Assembly: GCA_950097015.1 (NCBI GenBank)
Contig: CATNEN010000012.1
Coordinates: 2,473,501-2,537,500 of the forward strand
DNA: 64,000 bases
Direction of reading: 5' to 3'
Origin: Macrostomum hystrix
Taxonomy: Eukaryota > Platyhelminthes > Macrostomidae
This document shows positions 1 to 11,676 of the stretch, piece by piece; position 1 is the stretch's first letter; the number at the start of each line of letters is the position of its first letter. The notes under the pieces are model-generated. The model ran no database searches, was not told the DNA's origin, and saw only the letters and a program-made list of their open reading frames with translations. The position numbers and the translations under genes are program-made.

Positions 1-76
1 AGAATCTGACATTCCAAGAATCTAACATTCCAAGAATCTGACAATCCAAGAATCTGACAATCCAAGAATCTGACGC
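1..76. repeat. Minisatellite, about 16-bp unit, cut by the window edge
   Basis: Four to five copies of a unit of the form aagaatctgacattcc. The array starts before the window and ends just ahead of the first coding exon, so it probably lies in the intron before it. Confidence 0.85.
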
Positions 77-93
77 CTGACCCGCAGCCCCAG

Positions 94-756
94 ATGCAGT
101 CGAGTCGCACCAGTCTGCTGTGGCTCTGCGAGCGTCTCCTCGCCGCGGTTGTCTCTGACGGTGTCTTCCTATTCCTGCTGCTTCACTCGGGCATCGCGCG
201 CTACCCGTTCATCGCCGGCTCGCCGACAGCTTCGCCCACCATCGGCAGAATCACCACCGCCTTCCTGTTCACGGTGGGCTCGACCACGTCTTACCTTGGC
301 GGTGGAATCCTGGGCTGCCTCATTCGGGGCCACCTGCTCATTGTGTACATGGCCGGTGCTCTAGTCAACCTGTGCGCCCTGATTGGCTGGGTGGCCGTGC
401 TGGACTCCTACTACCACGGCGAGCTGGTGTTCGCCTGGTTCTGCGGCCTTGGAGTCGGGGCCGTCAACACTTTCGCCTACGCCGCTTCCGAGGAGGCCAC
501 GGGAATTCCGGCGCGGTCAATTTTCCCATTCACCAAGCTGGCCAACGGTCTGTCCATTGTGACCATCGAGGTGACGCACTCAGCCCTGACTAGCAAGGAT
601 AATACCCAACTAGACATTCTACTCATAGTACTGCTCATGCTGTCACTGGCCGAATTCGCATTGCTAGTGCTGATCAGACAGATCAACAGGCGACTGGACG
701 CGTCAGTTAATCGTTTCCGTTGGCCAGCCAGAAGGGGCTCCAGAACAGTTCGATGA
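94..756 (+). CDS. Multi-pass membrane protein, C-terminal exon (MFS-transporter-like)
   Basis: Open frame of 220 residues ending in TGA. It has about five or six hydrophobic segments (roughly residues 12-34, 52-77, 80-103, 110-130 and 175-195) and a basic tail rich in Arg. A Gly-rich stretch between segments 2 and 3 (YLGGGILGCLIRG) recalls the small-residue and basic loop of major facilitator transporters, and the exon is about the size of an MFS C-terminal half. The ATG at 94 directly follows ccgcagccccag, which looks like a 3' splice site, and the frame stays open upstream, so this is more likely the last exon of a gene entering from the left than a complete gene. The family assignment is weak; no substrate can be inferred. 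Confidence 0.6.
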   Translation: MQSSRTSLLWLCERLLAAVVSDGVFLFLLLHSGIARYPFIAGSPTASPTIGRITTAFLFTVGSTTSYLGGGILGCLIRGHLLIVYMAGALVNLCALIGWVAVLDSYYHGELVFAWFCGLGVGAVNTFAYAASEEATGIPARSIFPFTKLANGLSIVTIEVTHSALTSKDNTQLDILLIVLLMLSLAEFALLVLIRQINRRLDASVNRFRWPARRGSRTVR

Positions 757-1959
757 TTTTATTGATTCGAGTTTGATGGGTAGAATCTGACTTGATCCTT
801 AAAATCCCACGGCACTGTCCATTGTCGAATGTGTCTTGTCTAATTCAATTTTTAAGTTTCAAAGCTTTTGTATGCGGGCTAATTGTACCCTGACAAATAG
901 AATTGAAATGTATCATTGCCATTTATCCACCCCTAATTTTTTTCCGAGTCTCCTACTAATCCTACTAAATATGGACTTACTCTCCGCTGATCTGATTGGT
1001 TGAGAGAGAGAGAGAAAGAGAGCCAGAAATAACTCCACCACCCAAGAATTCATGCCCCTCTCAAAACCCACCTCACTCCACCTGGCCACCGTAAACTTGC
1101 TCTCATTGGTGGAAAGAGAGCTGCCCCATCCCTGATTGGTTTAGGGCTACCCAGCCAGAAATCTAATAGTGTGAAAAAATCGATTTTCGAAGAAATCCTT
1201 CCTAGGTACCATATAATATGGATGTGCTACTGCATACACGACACATTGAGCCACAGAGTATTTTATTATTTATTAGTATTATTAATAACATTGTAATCCA
1301 ATGTTCATAAATCACAGGCGCGACAAATAAACAATAAATTAAAGTAGTATTTTTACACGGCTGGAAATCATGCGTTGCAAAAAGCAAGTCAATGATAAGG
1401 AACAAAGACGGTCTTCTTGGAAAACGAGCTATTAGGACAGCTTCCAAAATGAGCAGAAAATTATAAGTAACAACGTTACATCTCTGGAATAATTAATTTA
1501 GGGAAGAAGTTTTTGGGTGCCAAAATAATAAAAAAAATTTGTTAAAAATAAATGAAAACAAAACTAATTATGGTTACATATAGAATTAAACAGAATAAAT
1601 AAACTTAGATCATTTATAATCTACAGAAATCTAAATTGAATCAGAGAATAAATGTTTATGTGCAAATTTCTGAATAGTGCTGCGATAATAGTAAATGGTG
1701 GAGTAAGCTTGAGTTATTGGATATTTTCCTTGAGTGCACTACTGATCGTACTGAGTAGTTCGAATGAAAGTCACAAAAATATTGAAGACTAATTCAAAAT
1801 TCTGCCCGTCAAACATTGTTAAAGAGGATTTAAACAAATAAAAGAGCGGAATGATATTTTCAAGACGCCTTTTTAAATACTTTAATTTATTTTGATGTCG
1901 CTTCGAAATCGGATTGTAAATTCATTTTCAAGATGCCATTTTAAATAAAAACTAGTCTA
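757..1959. other. Non-coding DNA downstream of the membrane-protein exon
   Basis: No supported gene. Around 985-1145 lies a less AT-rich patch with several ATTGG (inverted CCAAT) motifs and a GA-rich run; the rest is AT-rich with many stop codons in all frames. Confidence 0.5.
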
Positions 1960-2450
1960 AATTTCAAGTTACGATTCTGAAAGCAAATAGAAATTTCAAG
2001 ATGCCATTTTGAAAGCAAATGGAAATTTCAAGATGTATTTTTGAAAGCAAATAGAAATTTCAAAATTTAATTTAGAAATCAAATAGAAATTTCAAGATGT
2101 AGTTTTGAAAGCAAATAGAAATTTCAAAATTTAATTTAGAAATCAAATAGAAATTTCAAAATGTAATTTAGAAATCAAATAGAAATTTCAAGATGCAATT
2201 TAGAAATCAAATAGAAATTTCAAAATTTAATTTAGAAATCAAATAGAAATTTCAAGATGTAGTTTTGAAAGCAAATAGAAATTTCAAAATTTAATTTAGA
2301 AATCAAATAGAAATTTCAAAATGTAATTTAGAAATCAAATAGAAATTTCAAGATGCCATTTTGAAATCAAAAGGAAATTTCAAGATGCCATTTTGCAAGC
2401 TAGTTGATATTTTAAGATGCCATTTTGCAAGCTAGTCGATATTTTAAGAT
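1960..2450. repeat. Degenerate AT-rich tandem repeat, about 32-bp unit
   Basis: Repeated variants of aaatcaaatagaaatttcaa joined by atgtaattt, aatttaattt or atgccatttt. Copies are more diverged than in the other arrays, suggesting an older array. Confidence 0.8.
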
Positions 2451-2574
2451 GTCATTTTGACAAATCAAATTTTACTGAAGTATTTTATAAAAAGAACATA
2501 AAAACAAAATGGAATTTCAGAATTGCTTCTTCGTGCATTAAAACAAGCAGGTGTAAATTATTAGTGAACCCGAA

Positions 2575-4550
2575 TCACAGCTGGCTTGTATCCAGCAGCT
2601 GTTTCTCCACCTTGCCGTTGGTGCGGCTAACGACCATGACGTCCTTCTCGCCATACACCTCCACGTAGAACATGCCCTCTCGCTTCTTTGCCATCTCGCA
2701 TTTGGCCAGCTTGGCCAGCCGGCAGCTGATGATGCCGCTGACGATGCAGACGACGCACTCGACCCCGGCTGCTCCGAGGGCGCCAAGGAGCAGCTGGTCC
2801 AAGGTGTCCTTCTGGTAGGTGTGGCCGTCAGTGGTGTGGTTCACCAGACCCAGCCTGAGCAGCTGGATGCTGATGACCGCAGTCAGCAGGGACACGACAG
2901 AGAAGGCCGAGAAGCAGAGGATCTGCCAATTTTTGTGAGTCTCTTAGTTGGTTGGGTGTGCAAGACTCGATTCTGTCTACATAAGGTGACATAATATATG
3001 ATTGGTTGGGTGTGAGATGGGCTGATAGGGAATGAGATGGGACTGATAAGGAATGAGATTGGACTGATAGGGAATGAGATGGGAATGATAGAGAATGAGA
3101 TGGGAATGATAGAGAATGAGATGGGAATGATAGGGAATGAGATGGGACTGATAAGGAATGAGATTGGACTAATAGGGAATGAGATGGGAATGATAGGGAA
3201 TGAGATGGGACTGATAAGGAATGAGATTGGACTAATAGGGAATGAGATGGGAATGATAGGGAATGAGATGGGACTGATAAGGAATGAGATTGGACTAATA
3301 GGGAATGAGATGGGAATGATAGGGAATGAGATGGGAATGAGATGGGACTGATAGAGAATGAGATGGGAATGATAGGGAATGAGATGGGAATGATAGAGAA
3401 TGAGATGGGAATGATAGGGAATGAGATGGGAATGATAGAGAATGAGACGGGACTGATAGGGAATGAGATGGGACTGATAAGGAATGAGATTGGACTGATA
3501 GGGAATGAGATGGGACTGATAGAGAATGAGATGGGAATGATAGGGAATGAGATGGGAATGAGATGGGACTGATAGAGAATGAGATGGGAATGATAGGGAA
3601 TGAGATGGGAATGAGATGGGACTGATAAGGTATGAGATGGGACTGATGGGGAATGAGATGGGACTGATAGGGAATGAGATGGGACTGATAGAGAATGAGA
3701 TGGGAATGATAGGGAATGAGATGGGAATGAGATGGGACTGATAGAGAATGAGATGGGAATGATAGGGAATGAGATGGGAATGAGATGGGACTGATAAGGT
3801 ATGAGATGGGACTGATAAGGAATGAGATGGGAATGAGATGGGACTGATAAGGAATGAGATGGGACTGATAAGGAATGAGATGGGACTGATAGAGAATGAG
3901 ATGGGAATGATAGGGAATGAGATGGGAATGAGATGGGAATGAGATGGGACTGATAAGGTATGAGATGGGACTGATGGGGAATGAGATGGGACTGATAAGG
4001 AATGAGATGGGAATGAGATGGGACTGATAAGGAATGAGATGGGACTGATAAGGAATGAGATGGGACTGATAAGGAATGAGATGGGACTGATAAGGAATGA
4101 GATGGGACTGATAAGGAATGAGATGGGACTGACTAAGGATAAGATAGGCCTGATCGAGGGTGTCCTTCTTGTGGGAGTGCTGGAACTGGTAATGAGATAG
4201 AACCGGTCGAGTCGGAGCAGTACTCACAATATAGATGGTCTGCCGTCGCACGCAGGCGATGCCGATCATGCCGGTGACAAAGAACTGAAAAAAAACTGCA
4301 GCCGTGTCAGTGTTGTCTCGAAGCAGAGTCAATGCACAAAAAATCGATAAACCTAGACAAGCCAATCTGATTGGCAAACCGACGGCCGACTTACGAAGCC
4401 TCCAGACCAGATTGGCGACACCCGGTGGGCCATCCACACCACAGCCTGGATGGTGGACACGGTGCCCAGGATCATGGACAGCGATCCCAGGATGAGGTGG
4501 ATCACGGCCAGTACCAGGACTGCCGCCAGCACAGACTGGTACAGCTGCAT
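2575..4550 (-). CDS. Tetraspan membrane protein of the CD20/MS4A-like superfamily
   Basis: Three coding exons on the minus strand: 4550-4395 (52 codons, ending before gtaagt), 4284-4228 (19 codons, cag acceptor and gtgagt donor) and 2922-2575 (115 codons plus TGA). All junctions are phase 0, giving 186 residues. Four hydrophobic helices are seen at about residues 5-28, 47-66, 70-98 and 120-145, with an extracellular loop carrying a possible N-glycosylation site (NHT) and a charged cytoplasmic tail of about 40 residues. The segment SPIWSGGF followed by FVTGMIGI resembles the conserved second helix of CD20/MS4A, sarcospan and TMEM255-type proteins. Which of these it belongs to cannot be decided. 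The frame is open upstream of the chosen ATG to an AG at about 4579, so a short N-terminal extension or upstream exon is possible. Intron 2 is filled by a 21-bp minisatellite. Confidence 0.75.
3018..4140. repeat. Minisatellite, 21-bp unit, in intron 2 of the tetraspan gene
   Basis: About 53 units of gatgggactgataaggaatga, with common variants (gaatgataggg, gactgatagag) and shortened units of about 12 bp. On the gene's sense strand each unit reads pyrimidine-rich and ends in tatcag, which looks like a 3' splice site. Because 21 is a multiple of 3, long spurious open frames occur on both strands. Confidence 0.97.
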
Positions 4551-5261
4551 GCCGCGGACAAGCTGAGCGAATTGCGGCCACAAACAGCCTGCGATTGTAT
4601 AATTTCAGGACAATTTCAGCTGGGAGCTGGGGAGTTTGTGGCGGCCTATTTTCAAATCCTCAACCGCTCAGTCCGGACGCGCGTGCACTATTCCCACCCC
4701 ACCCCCCACACTGTCTGAGTTTCTTCCCCTATCCTTCCTTTCCTACCAGACCTGCCCCCTGTGCCAGCCAGCTGAGTGCACAGCCTCCCATCCCTGCCCT
4801 CTCTCCTCTCTACTTGCATCTCGCATGAAAATAGTTTTCGACCTTGGAGAAGCGCGCGAATGTGGCGGACTGAGGGAAAAGGACTGGGAAGAAAACTGCA
4901 CGGCACGGGGAAGCCGTTCTCCCTTACCCCCGATCCCCTTTCATTCTCATCCCCACGCTAGAAGACAGGCGCGCTAATGCGTGGATCAATCAAGAGCAGA
5001 GCCGGCAGAGCAAGGCAAGCCTGGCACAGAGCCCAGACAAATCGATAATTAACTGCCCGTGTGGACGCGCACCCAAGAAGCTGTCTTATTCAGCTCGCTA
5101 AAAATCCTTCGAACGAATGCTTGGAGAAACTGAGGGGCCGGAATACGAATACTCACAGCATAACGTGATGCCCAGCTTCAAGATTCCGATGCAATCTTAG
5201 TGGAGATGCTAATTGCCTTTAAACACGTATTAAAGAGTCACGGCAACCTGAGATGCGACCA
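4551..5261. other. Region upstream of the tetraspan gene
   Basis: No supported coding sequence. It should hold the 5' leader and promoter of the minus-strand tetraspan gene. It includes C-rich and CT-rich stretches at about 4690-4820 and 4915-4965 without a clear TATA box. Confidence 0.4.
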
Positions 5262-8097
5262 CACGAGTGAGCACAGTGGGTGAGCACAGGAATCGGTAGG
5301 TGTGTCAGTGAGTGAGCACAGGAATCGGTAGGTGTGTCCGTCAGTGAGCACAGGAATCGGTAGGTGTGTCCGTCAGTGAGCACAGGAATCGGTAGGTTTG
5401 TCCGTCAGTGAGCACAGGAATCGGTAGGTGTGTCCGTCAGTGAGCACAGGAATCAGTAGGTGTGTCAGTCAGTGAGCACAGGAATCGGTAGGTGTGTCCG
5501 TCAGTGAGCACAGGAATCGGTAGGTGTGTCAGTGAGTGGGCACAGGAATCGGTAGGTGTGTCAGTGAGTGAGCACAGGAATCGGTAGGTGTGTCAGTCAG
5601 TAAGCACAGGAATCGGTAGGTGTGTCAGTCAGTGAGCACAGGAATCGGTAGGTGTGTCAGTGAGTGGGCACAGGAATCGGTAGGTGTGTCAGTGAGTGAG
5701 CACAGGAATCGGTTGGTGTGTCAGTGAGTGAGCACAGGAATCGGTAGGTGTGTCAGTGAGTGAGCACAGGAATCGGTAGGTGTGTCAGTGAGTGAGCACA
5801 GGAATCGGTAGGTGTGTCAGTGAGTGAGTACAGGAATCGGTAGGTGTGTCAGTGAGTGGGCACAGGAATCGGTAGGTGTGTCAGTGAGTGGGCACAGGAA
5901 TCGGTAGGTGTGTCAGTGAGTGGGCACAGGAATCGATAGGTGTGTCAGTGAGTGGGCACAGGAATCGGTAGGTGTGTCGGTCAGTGAGCACAGGAATCGG
6001 TAGGTGTGACAGTCAGTGGGCACAGGAATCGGTAGGTGTGTCAGTGAGTTGGCACAGGAATCGGTAGGTGTGTCAGTGAGTGAGCACAGGAATCGGTAGG
6101 TGTGTCAGTGAGTGGGCACAGGAATCGGTAGGTGTGTCAGTGAGTGGGCACAGGAATCGGTAGGTGTGTCAGTGAGTGAGCACAGGAATCGGTAGGTGTG
6201 TCAGTCAGTGAGCACAGGAATCGGTAGGAGTGTCCGTCAGTGAGCACAGGAATCGGTAGGTGTGACAGTCAGTGGGCACAGGAATCGGTAGGTGTGTCAG
6301 TGAGTGAGCACAGGAATCGGTAGGTGTGACAGTCAGTGGGCACAGGAATCGGTAGGAGTGTCCGTCAGTGAGCACAGGAATCGGTAGGTGTGTTAGTCAG
6401 TGAGCACAGGAATCGGTAGGTGTGTTAGTCAGTGAGCACAGGAATCGGTAGGTGTGTCAGTCAGTGAGCACAGGAATCGGTAGGTGTGTTAGTGAGTGAG
6501 CACAGGAATCGGTAGGAGTGTCCGTCAGTGAGCACAGGAATCGGTAGGTGTGTCAGTCAGTGAGCACAGGAATCGGTAGGTGTGTTAGTGAGTGAGCACA
6601 GGAATCGGTAGGAGTGTCCGTCAGTGAGCACAGGAATCGGTAGGTGTGTCAGTCAGTGAGCACAGGAATCGGTAGGTGTGTTAGTGAGTGAGCACAGGAA
6701 TCGGTAGGAGTGTCCGTCAGTGAGCACAGGAATCGGTAGGTGTGTTAGTGAGTGAGCACAGGAATCGGTAGGTGTGTCAGTCAGTGAGCACAGGAATCGG
6801 TAGGTGTGTCAGTGAGTGGGCACAGGAATCGGTAGGTGTGTCAGTGAGTGAGCACAGGAATCGGTAGGTGTGTCAGTCAGTGAGCACAGGAATCGGTAGG
6901 AGTGTCCGTCAGTGAGCACAGGAATCGGTAGGTGTGACAGTCAGTGGGCACAGGAATCGGTAGGTGTGTCAGTGAGTGAGCACAGGAATCGGTAGGTGTG
7001 TCAGTCAGTGAGCACAGGAATCGGTAGGTGTGTCAGTGAGTGGGCACAGGAATCGGTAGGTGTGTCAGTCAGTGAGCACAGGAATCGGTAGGTGTGTTAG
7101 TGAGTGAGCACAGGAATCGGTAGGAGTGTCCGTCAGTGAGCACAGGAATCGGTAGGTGTGTCAGTCAGTGAGCACAGGAATCGGTAGGTGTGTTAGTGAG
7201 TGAGCACAGGAATCGGTAGGTGTGTCAGTCAGTGAGCACAGGAATCGGTAGGTGTGTTAGTGAGTGAGCACAGGAATCGGTAGGTGTGACAGTCAGTGGG
7301 CACAGGAATCGGTAGGAGTGTCCGTCAGTGAGCACAGGAATCGGTAGGTGTGTTAGTCAGTGAGCACAGGAATCGGTAGGTGTGTTAGTCAGTGAGCACA
7401 GGAATCGGTAGGTGTGTCAGTCAGTGAGCACAGGAATCGGTAGGTGTGTTAGTGAGTGAGCACAGGAATCGGTAGGAGTGTCCGTCAGTGAGCACAGGAA
7501 TCGGTAGGTGTGTCAGTCAGTGAGCACAGGAATCGGTAGGTGTGTTAGTGAGTGAGCACAGGAATCGGTAGGAGTGTCCGTCAGTGAGCACAGGAATCGG
7601 TAGGTGTGTCAGTCAGTGAGCACAGGAATCGGTAGGTGTGTTAGTGAGTGAGCACAGGAATCGGTAGGAGTGTCCGTCAGTGAGCACAGGAATCGGTAGG
7701 TGTGTTAGTGAGTGAGCACAGGAATCGGTAGGTGTGTCAGTCAGTGAGCACAGGAATCGGTAGGTGTGTCAGTGAGTGGGCACAGGAATCGGTAGGTGTG
7801 TCAGTGAGTGAGCACAGGAATCGGTAGGTGTGTCAGTCAGTGAGCACAGGAATCGGTAGGAGTGTCCGTCAGTGAGCACAGGAATCGGTAGGTGTGTCAG
7901 TGAGTGAGCACAGGAATCGGTAGGTGTGTTAGTCAGTGAGCACAGGAATCGGTAGGTGTGTCAGTCAGTGAGCACAGGAATCGGTAGGTGTGTCAGTCAG
8001 TGAGCACAGGAATCGGTAGGTGTGTTAGTGAGTGAGCACAGGAATCGGTAGGAGTGTCCGTCAGTGAGCACAGGAATCGGTAGGTGTGTTAGTCAGT
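5262..8097. repeat. Minisatellite, 32-bp unit, about 88 copies
   Basis: Unit gtgagcacaggaatcggtag followed by gtgtgtcagtca. Variants are tccg, ttag or acag for tcag, and gagtgg for cagtga. The arrangement of variants repeats with a 960-bp period between about 6301-6931 and 7261-7891. Confidence 0.98.
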
Positions 8098-9070
8098 CAG
8101 AAATTAAGGTTTGAAGGCAAACAAGCAGCTGGTCATGTGTAATATCGCTAATGATACAGGACCCTAAATCCTTGTTGCTCTGATATGCATTTCAGTGTGG
8201 TAGCAAGCGTGTATTGTTCTTGTCAGTCTATATATTTATTATTAGCTAATCAAAAATGTAGAAAAGCAGGTTTTCCATCGCTCTGTATTGCTTGGACCGT
8301 CCGCATAGCAACACAGACTGATCTAGTGTCTGGCGCATGACGTGGCGGTAACTAAAGGGGAAAGAAATTATTGACAAGCTTGTAGATAGAAAGCGTGCAT
8401 TATACTGTTGCGCTGAGAATCAAATTGGAATTTTTCAGCATCTTTGCGAGCAAAACTCGCAGAGAAATTAAAAAAAGCATAGGCGTCTTACTTAAATTTG
8501 TTAGACGCCATGTGCGCATGTGTGTAGATATTACATGTATAAAGTAATAAATACATTCTTCTTCTTCTGTGCAAAGATAATACGATTCGGCTGGACGATC
8601 ACCCTGGATGACCTTCAAATGAACTTTTTATCGGCTCGAAAGAAAAAAGCAACAGACCAGACCCGGGATATCCTGACTGGCCATATCACTAAAACAAAAA
8701 ACTGGGTTAGTAAAAACAATATGCACAGAAAAATGAAATTCGGATGTACATTGAATGCACTACAATTGACTGCGTATCGTCTAAAGCGTTTAGAGCGTCT
8801 AGACTCTAGGGCTAAATTCTCTTTAACGGAAGCCAGCCGTATCAGCGTTGATATCAACTGCGAGACAATGTCCGTATGGGAAACTTGCGGAGACACAACA
8901 CATTTATTAATTGCAAAATTCAACCAAAAAGTGTCGGTGTAGAGACTCGAAAAATGTGAAATAATACAAGCAAATTTGGGCATACAAACTGCCTGACTTC
9001 AATTATTGCTTAATAAGATCAACTTAAAGACTGACTGTACCGACTTCGAGCTATTCTGTTTTGCTAAAAG
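8098..9070. other. Intergenic spacer between two minisatellites
   Basis: Unique, AT-rich sequence. Overlapping open frames of 140 codons (+, 8520-8942) and 122 codons (-, 8615-8983) have no recognisable domain, so I do not call a gene. Confidence 0.5.
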
Positions 9071-9071
9071 G

Positions 9072-10330
9072 ACTCACTGGAGACAGGTGGATTAGACACA
9101 CTGGAGACAGGTGGATTAGACACACTGGAGACAGGTGAATTAGACACACTGGAGACAGGTGGATTAGACACACTGGAGACAGGTGGATTAGACACCCTGG
9201 AGACAGGTGGATTAGACACACTGGAGACAGATGGATTAGACACACTGGAGACAGGTGAATTAGACACACTGGAGACAGATGGATTAGACACACTGGAGAC
9301 AGGTGGATTAGACACACTGGAGACAGGTGGATTAGACACACTGGAGACAGGTGAATTAGACACACTGGAGACAGATGGATTAGACACACTGGAGACAGGT
9401 GGATTAGACACACTGGAGACAGGTGAATTAGACACACTGGAGACAGGTGGATTAGACACACTGGAGACAGGTGAATTAGACACACTGGAGACAGGTGAAT
9501 TAGACACACTGGAGACAGATGGATTAGACACACTGGAGACAGGTGGATTAGACACACTGGAGACAGGTGGATTAGACACACTGGAGACAGGTGAATTAGA
9601 CACACTGGAGACAGGTGGATTAGACACACTGGAGACAGGTGAATTAGACACACTGGAGACAGGTGGATTAGACACACTGGAGACAGGTGGATTAGACACA
9701 CTGGAGACAGGTGGATTAGACACACTGGAGACAGGTGGATTAGACACACTGGAGACAGGTGAATTAGACACACTGGAGACAGATGGATTAGACACACTGG
9801 AGACAGGTGGATTAGACACACTGGAGACAGGTGGATTAGACACACTGGAGACAGGTGAATTAGACACACTGGAGACAGGTGGATTAGACACACTGGAGAC
9901 AGGTGGATTAGACACACTGGAGACAGGTGGATTAGACACACTGGAGACAGGTGGATTAGACACACTGGAGACAGGTGGATTAGACACACTGGAGACAGGT
10001 GAATTAGACACACTGGAGACAGGTGGATTAGACACACTGGAGACAGGTGAATTAGACACACTGGAGACAGGTGGATTAGACACACTGGAGACAGGTGGAT
10101 TAGACACACTGGAGACAGGTGGATTAGACACACTGGAGACAGGTGGATTAGACACACTGGAGACAGGTGAATTAGACACACTGGAGACAGATGGATTAGA
10201 CACACTGGAGACAGGTGGATTAGACACACTGGAGACAGGTGGATTAGATACACTGGAGACAGGTGGATTAGACACACTGGAGACAGGTGGATTAGACACA
10301 CTGGAGACAGATGGATTAGACACACTGGAG
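9072..10330. repeat. Minisatellite, 24-bp unit, about 52 copies
   Basis: Unit acactggagacaggtggatt followed by agac, with variants gtgaatt and gatggatt. The unit is exactly eight codons, so minus-strand frames stay open for over 400 codons (8-residue period). Two frames are open at once, which argues against coding. Confidence 0.98.
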
Positions 10331-10614
10331 TTTATCCTATTACCAGTAAAGAGGTAGTTTGCTATGTAATAAAGCTTTGAGTCTTACTGATTTCGTTATT
10401 AAATGAGTATAAAATATTTCGACATCGAGCCCAGTTGACCTGACTTATAACAAACAAAAAGCTGCTAAAAAGCTGACAAAAATAAACAAAAACAAAAATG
10501 ACCAGTTGAGTTTTAATCATTTAAAAACAAATTTACAGAAAAAAAATACAAAATTACTTTAATGAGTTTGAAGCACAACATGAGGACTAATTAAATCGCT
10601 TCTTTTTCTCGTCT

Positions 10615-11568
10615 CGGACACTACAGTCTATCAGTTCGGACACTACAGTCTATCAGTTCGGACACTACAGTCTCTCAGTTCGGACACTATAGTCTATCAG
10701 TTCGGACACTACAGTCTCTCAGTTCGGACACTATAGTCTATCAGTTCGGACACTACAGTCTATCAGTTCGGACACTACAGTCTATCAGTTCGGACACTAC
10801 AGTCTCTCAGTTCGGACACTACAGTCTCTCAGTTCGGACACTACAGTCTCTCAGTTCGGACACTACAGTCTCTCAGTTCGGACACTACAGTCTCTCAGTT
10901 CGGACACTACAGTCTCTCAGTTCGGACACTACAGTCTCTCAGTTCGGACACTACAGTCTCTCAGTTCGGACACTAAAGTCTCTCAGTTCGGACACTACAG
11001 TCTCTCAGTTCGGACACTACAGTCTCTCAGTTCGGACACTACAGTCTCTCAGTTCGGACACTACAGTCTCTCAGTTCGGACACTACAGTCTCTCAGTTCG
11101 GACACTATAGTCTATCAGTTCGGACACTACAGTCTCTCAGTTCGGACACTACAGTCTCTCAGTTCGGACACTACAGTCTATCAGTTCGGACACTACAGTC
11201 TATCAGTTCGGACACTACAGTCTATCAGTTCGGACACTACAGTCTATCAGTTCGGACACTACAGTCTATCAGTTCGGACACTACAGTCTATCAGTTCGGA
11301 CACTACAGTCTATCAGTTCGGACACTATAGTCTATCAGTTCGGACACTACAGTCTATCAGTTCGGACACTATAGTCTATCAGTTCGGACACTACAGTCTA
11401 TCAGTTCGGACACTACAGTCTCTCAGTTCGGACACTACAGTCTATCAGTTCGGACACTACAGTCTCTCAGTTCGGACACTACAGTCTATCAGTTCGGACA
11501 CTACAGTCTATCAGTTCGGACACTACAGTCTATCAGTTCGGACACTACAGTCTCTCAGTTCGGACACT
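10615..11568. repeat. Minisatellite, 22-bp unit, about 43 copies
   Basis: Unit cggacactacagtctctcag plus tt, with ctatcag and actatag variants. Units of one variant are clustered, as expected from local block amplification. Confidence 0.98.
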
Positions 11569-11676
11569 GTCCTTTATAAAAAACTAAAAAACACTAAAAA
11601 TGTCAAAAAATTAATACAGAACGGAGCAAGTACATCGGACACAGCCAATGGGGTTCGAGCCATCTGGGCAGACTGT

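Noticed and set aside
3295-4581. A 428-codon minus-strand frame through the 21-bp array and the tetraspan exons
   Set aside because: It reads two real exons in the wrong frame and gains its length from stop-free 21-bp units; splice phases give a better protein in another frame.
5262-8097. CRISPR-like regular repeat array
   Set aside because: Units are contiguous with no unique spacers, and the DNA is animal nuclear. It is a minisatellite; the same holds for the other arrays.
8520-8983. Overlapping frames of 140 (+) and 122 (-) codons
   Set aside because: AT-rich, mutually antisense, no domain or splice support.
9051-10325. Two minus-strand frames of over 415 codons with 8-residue periods
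   Set aside because: Two overlapping frames of the same 24-bp minisatellite; no composition or domain typical of a protein.
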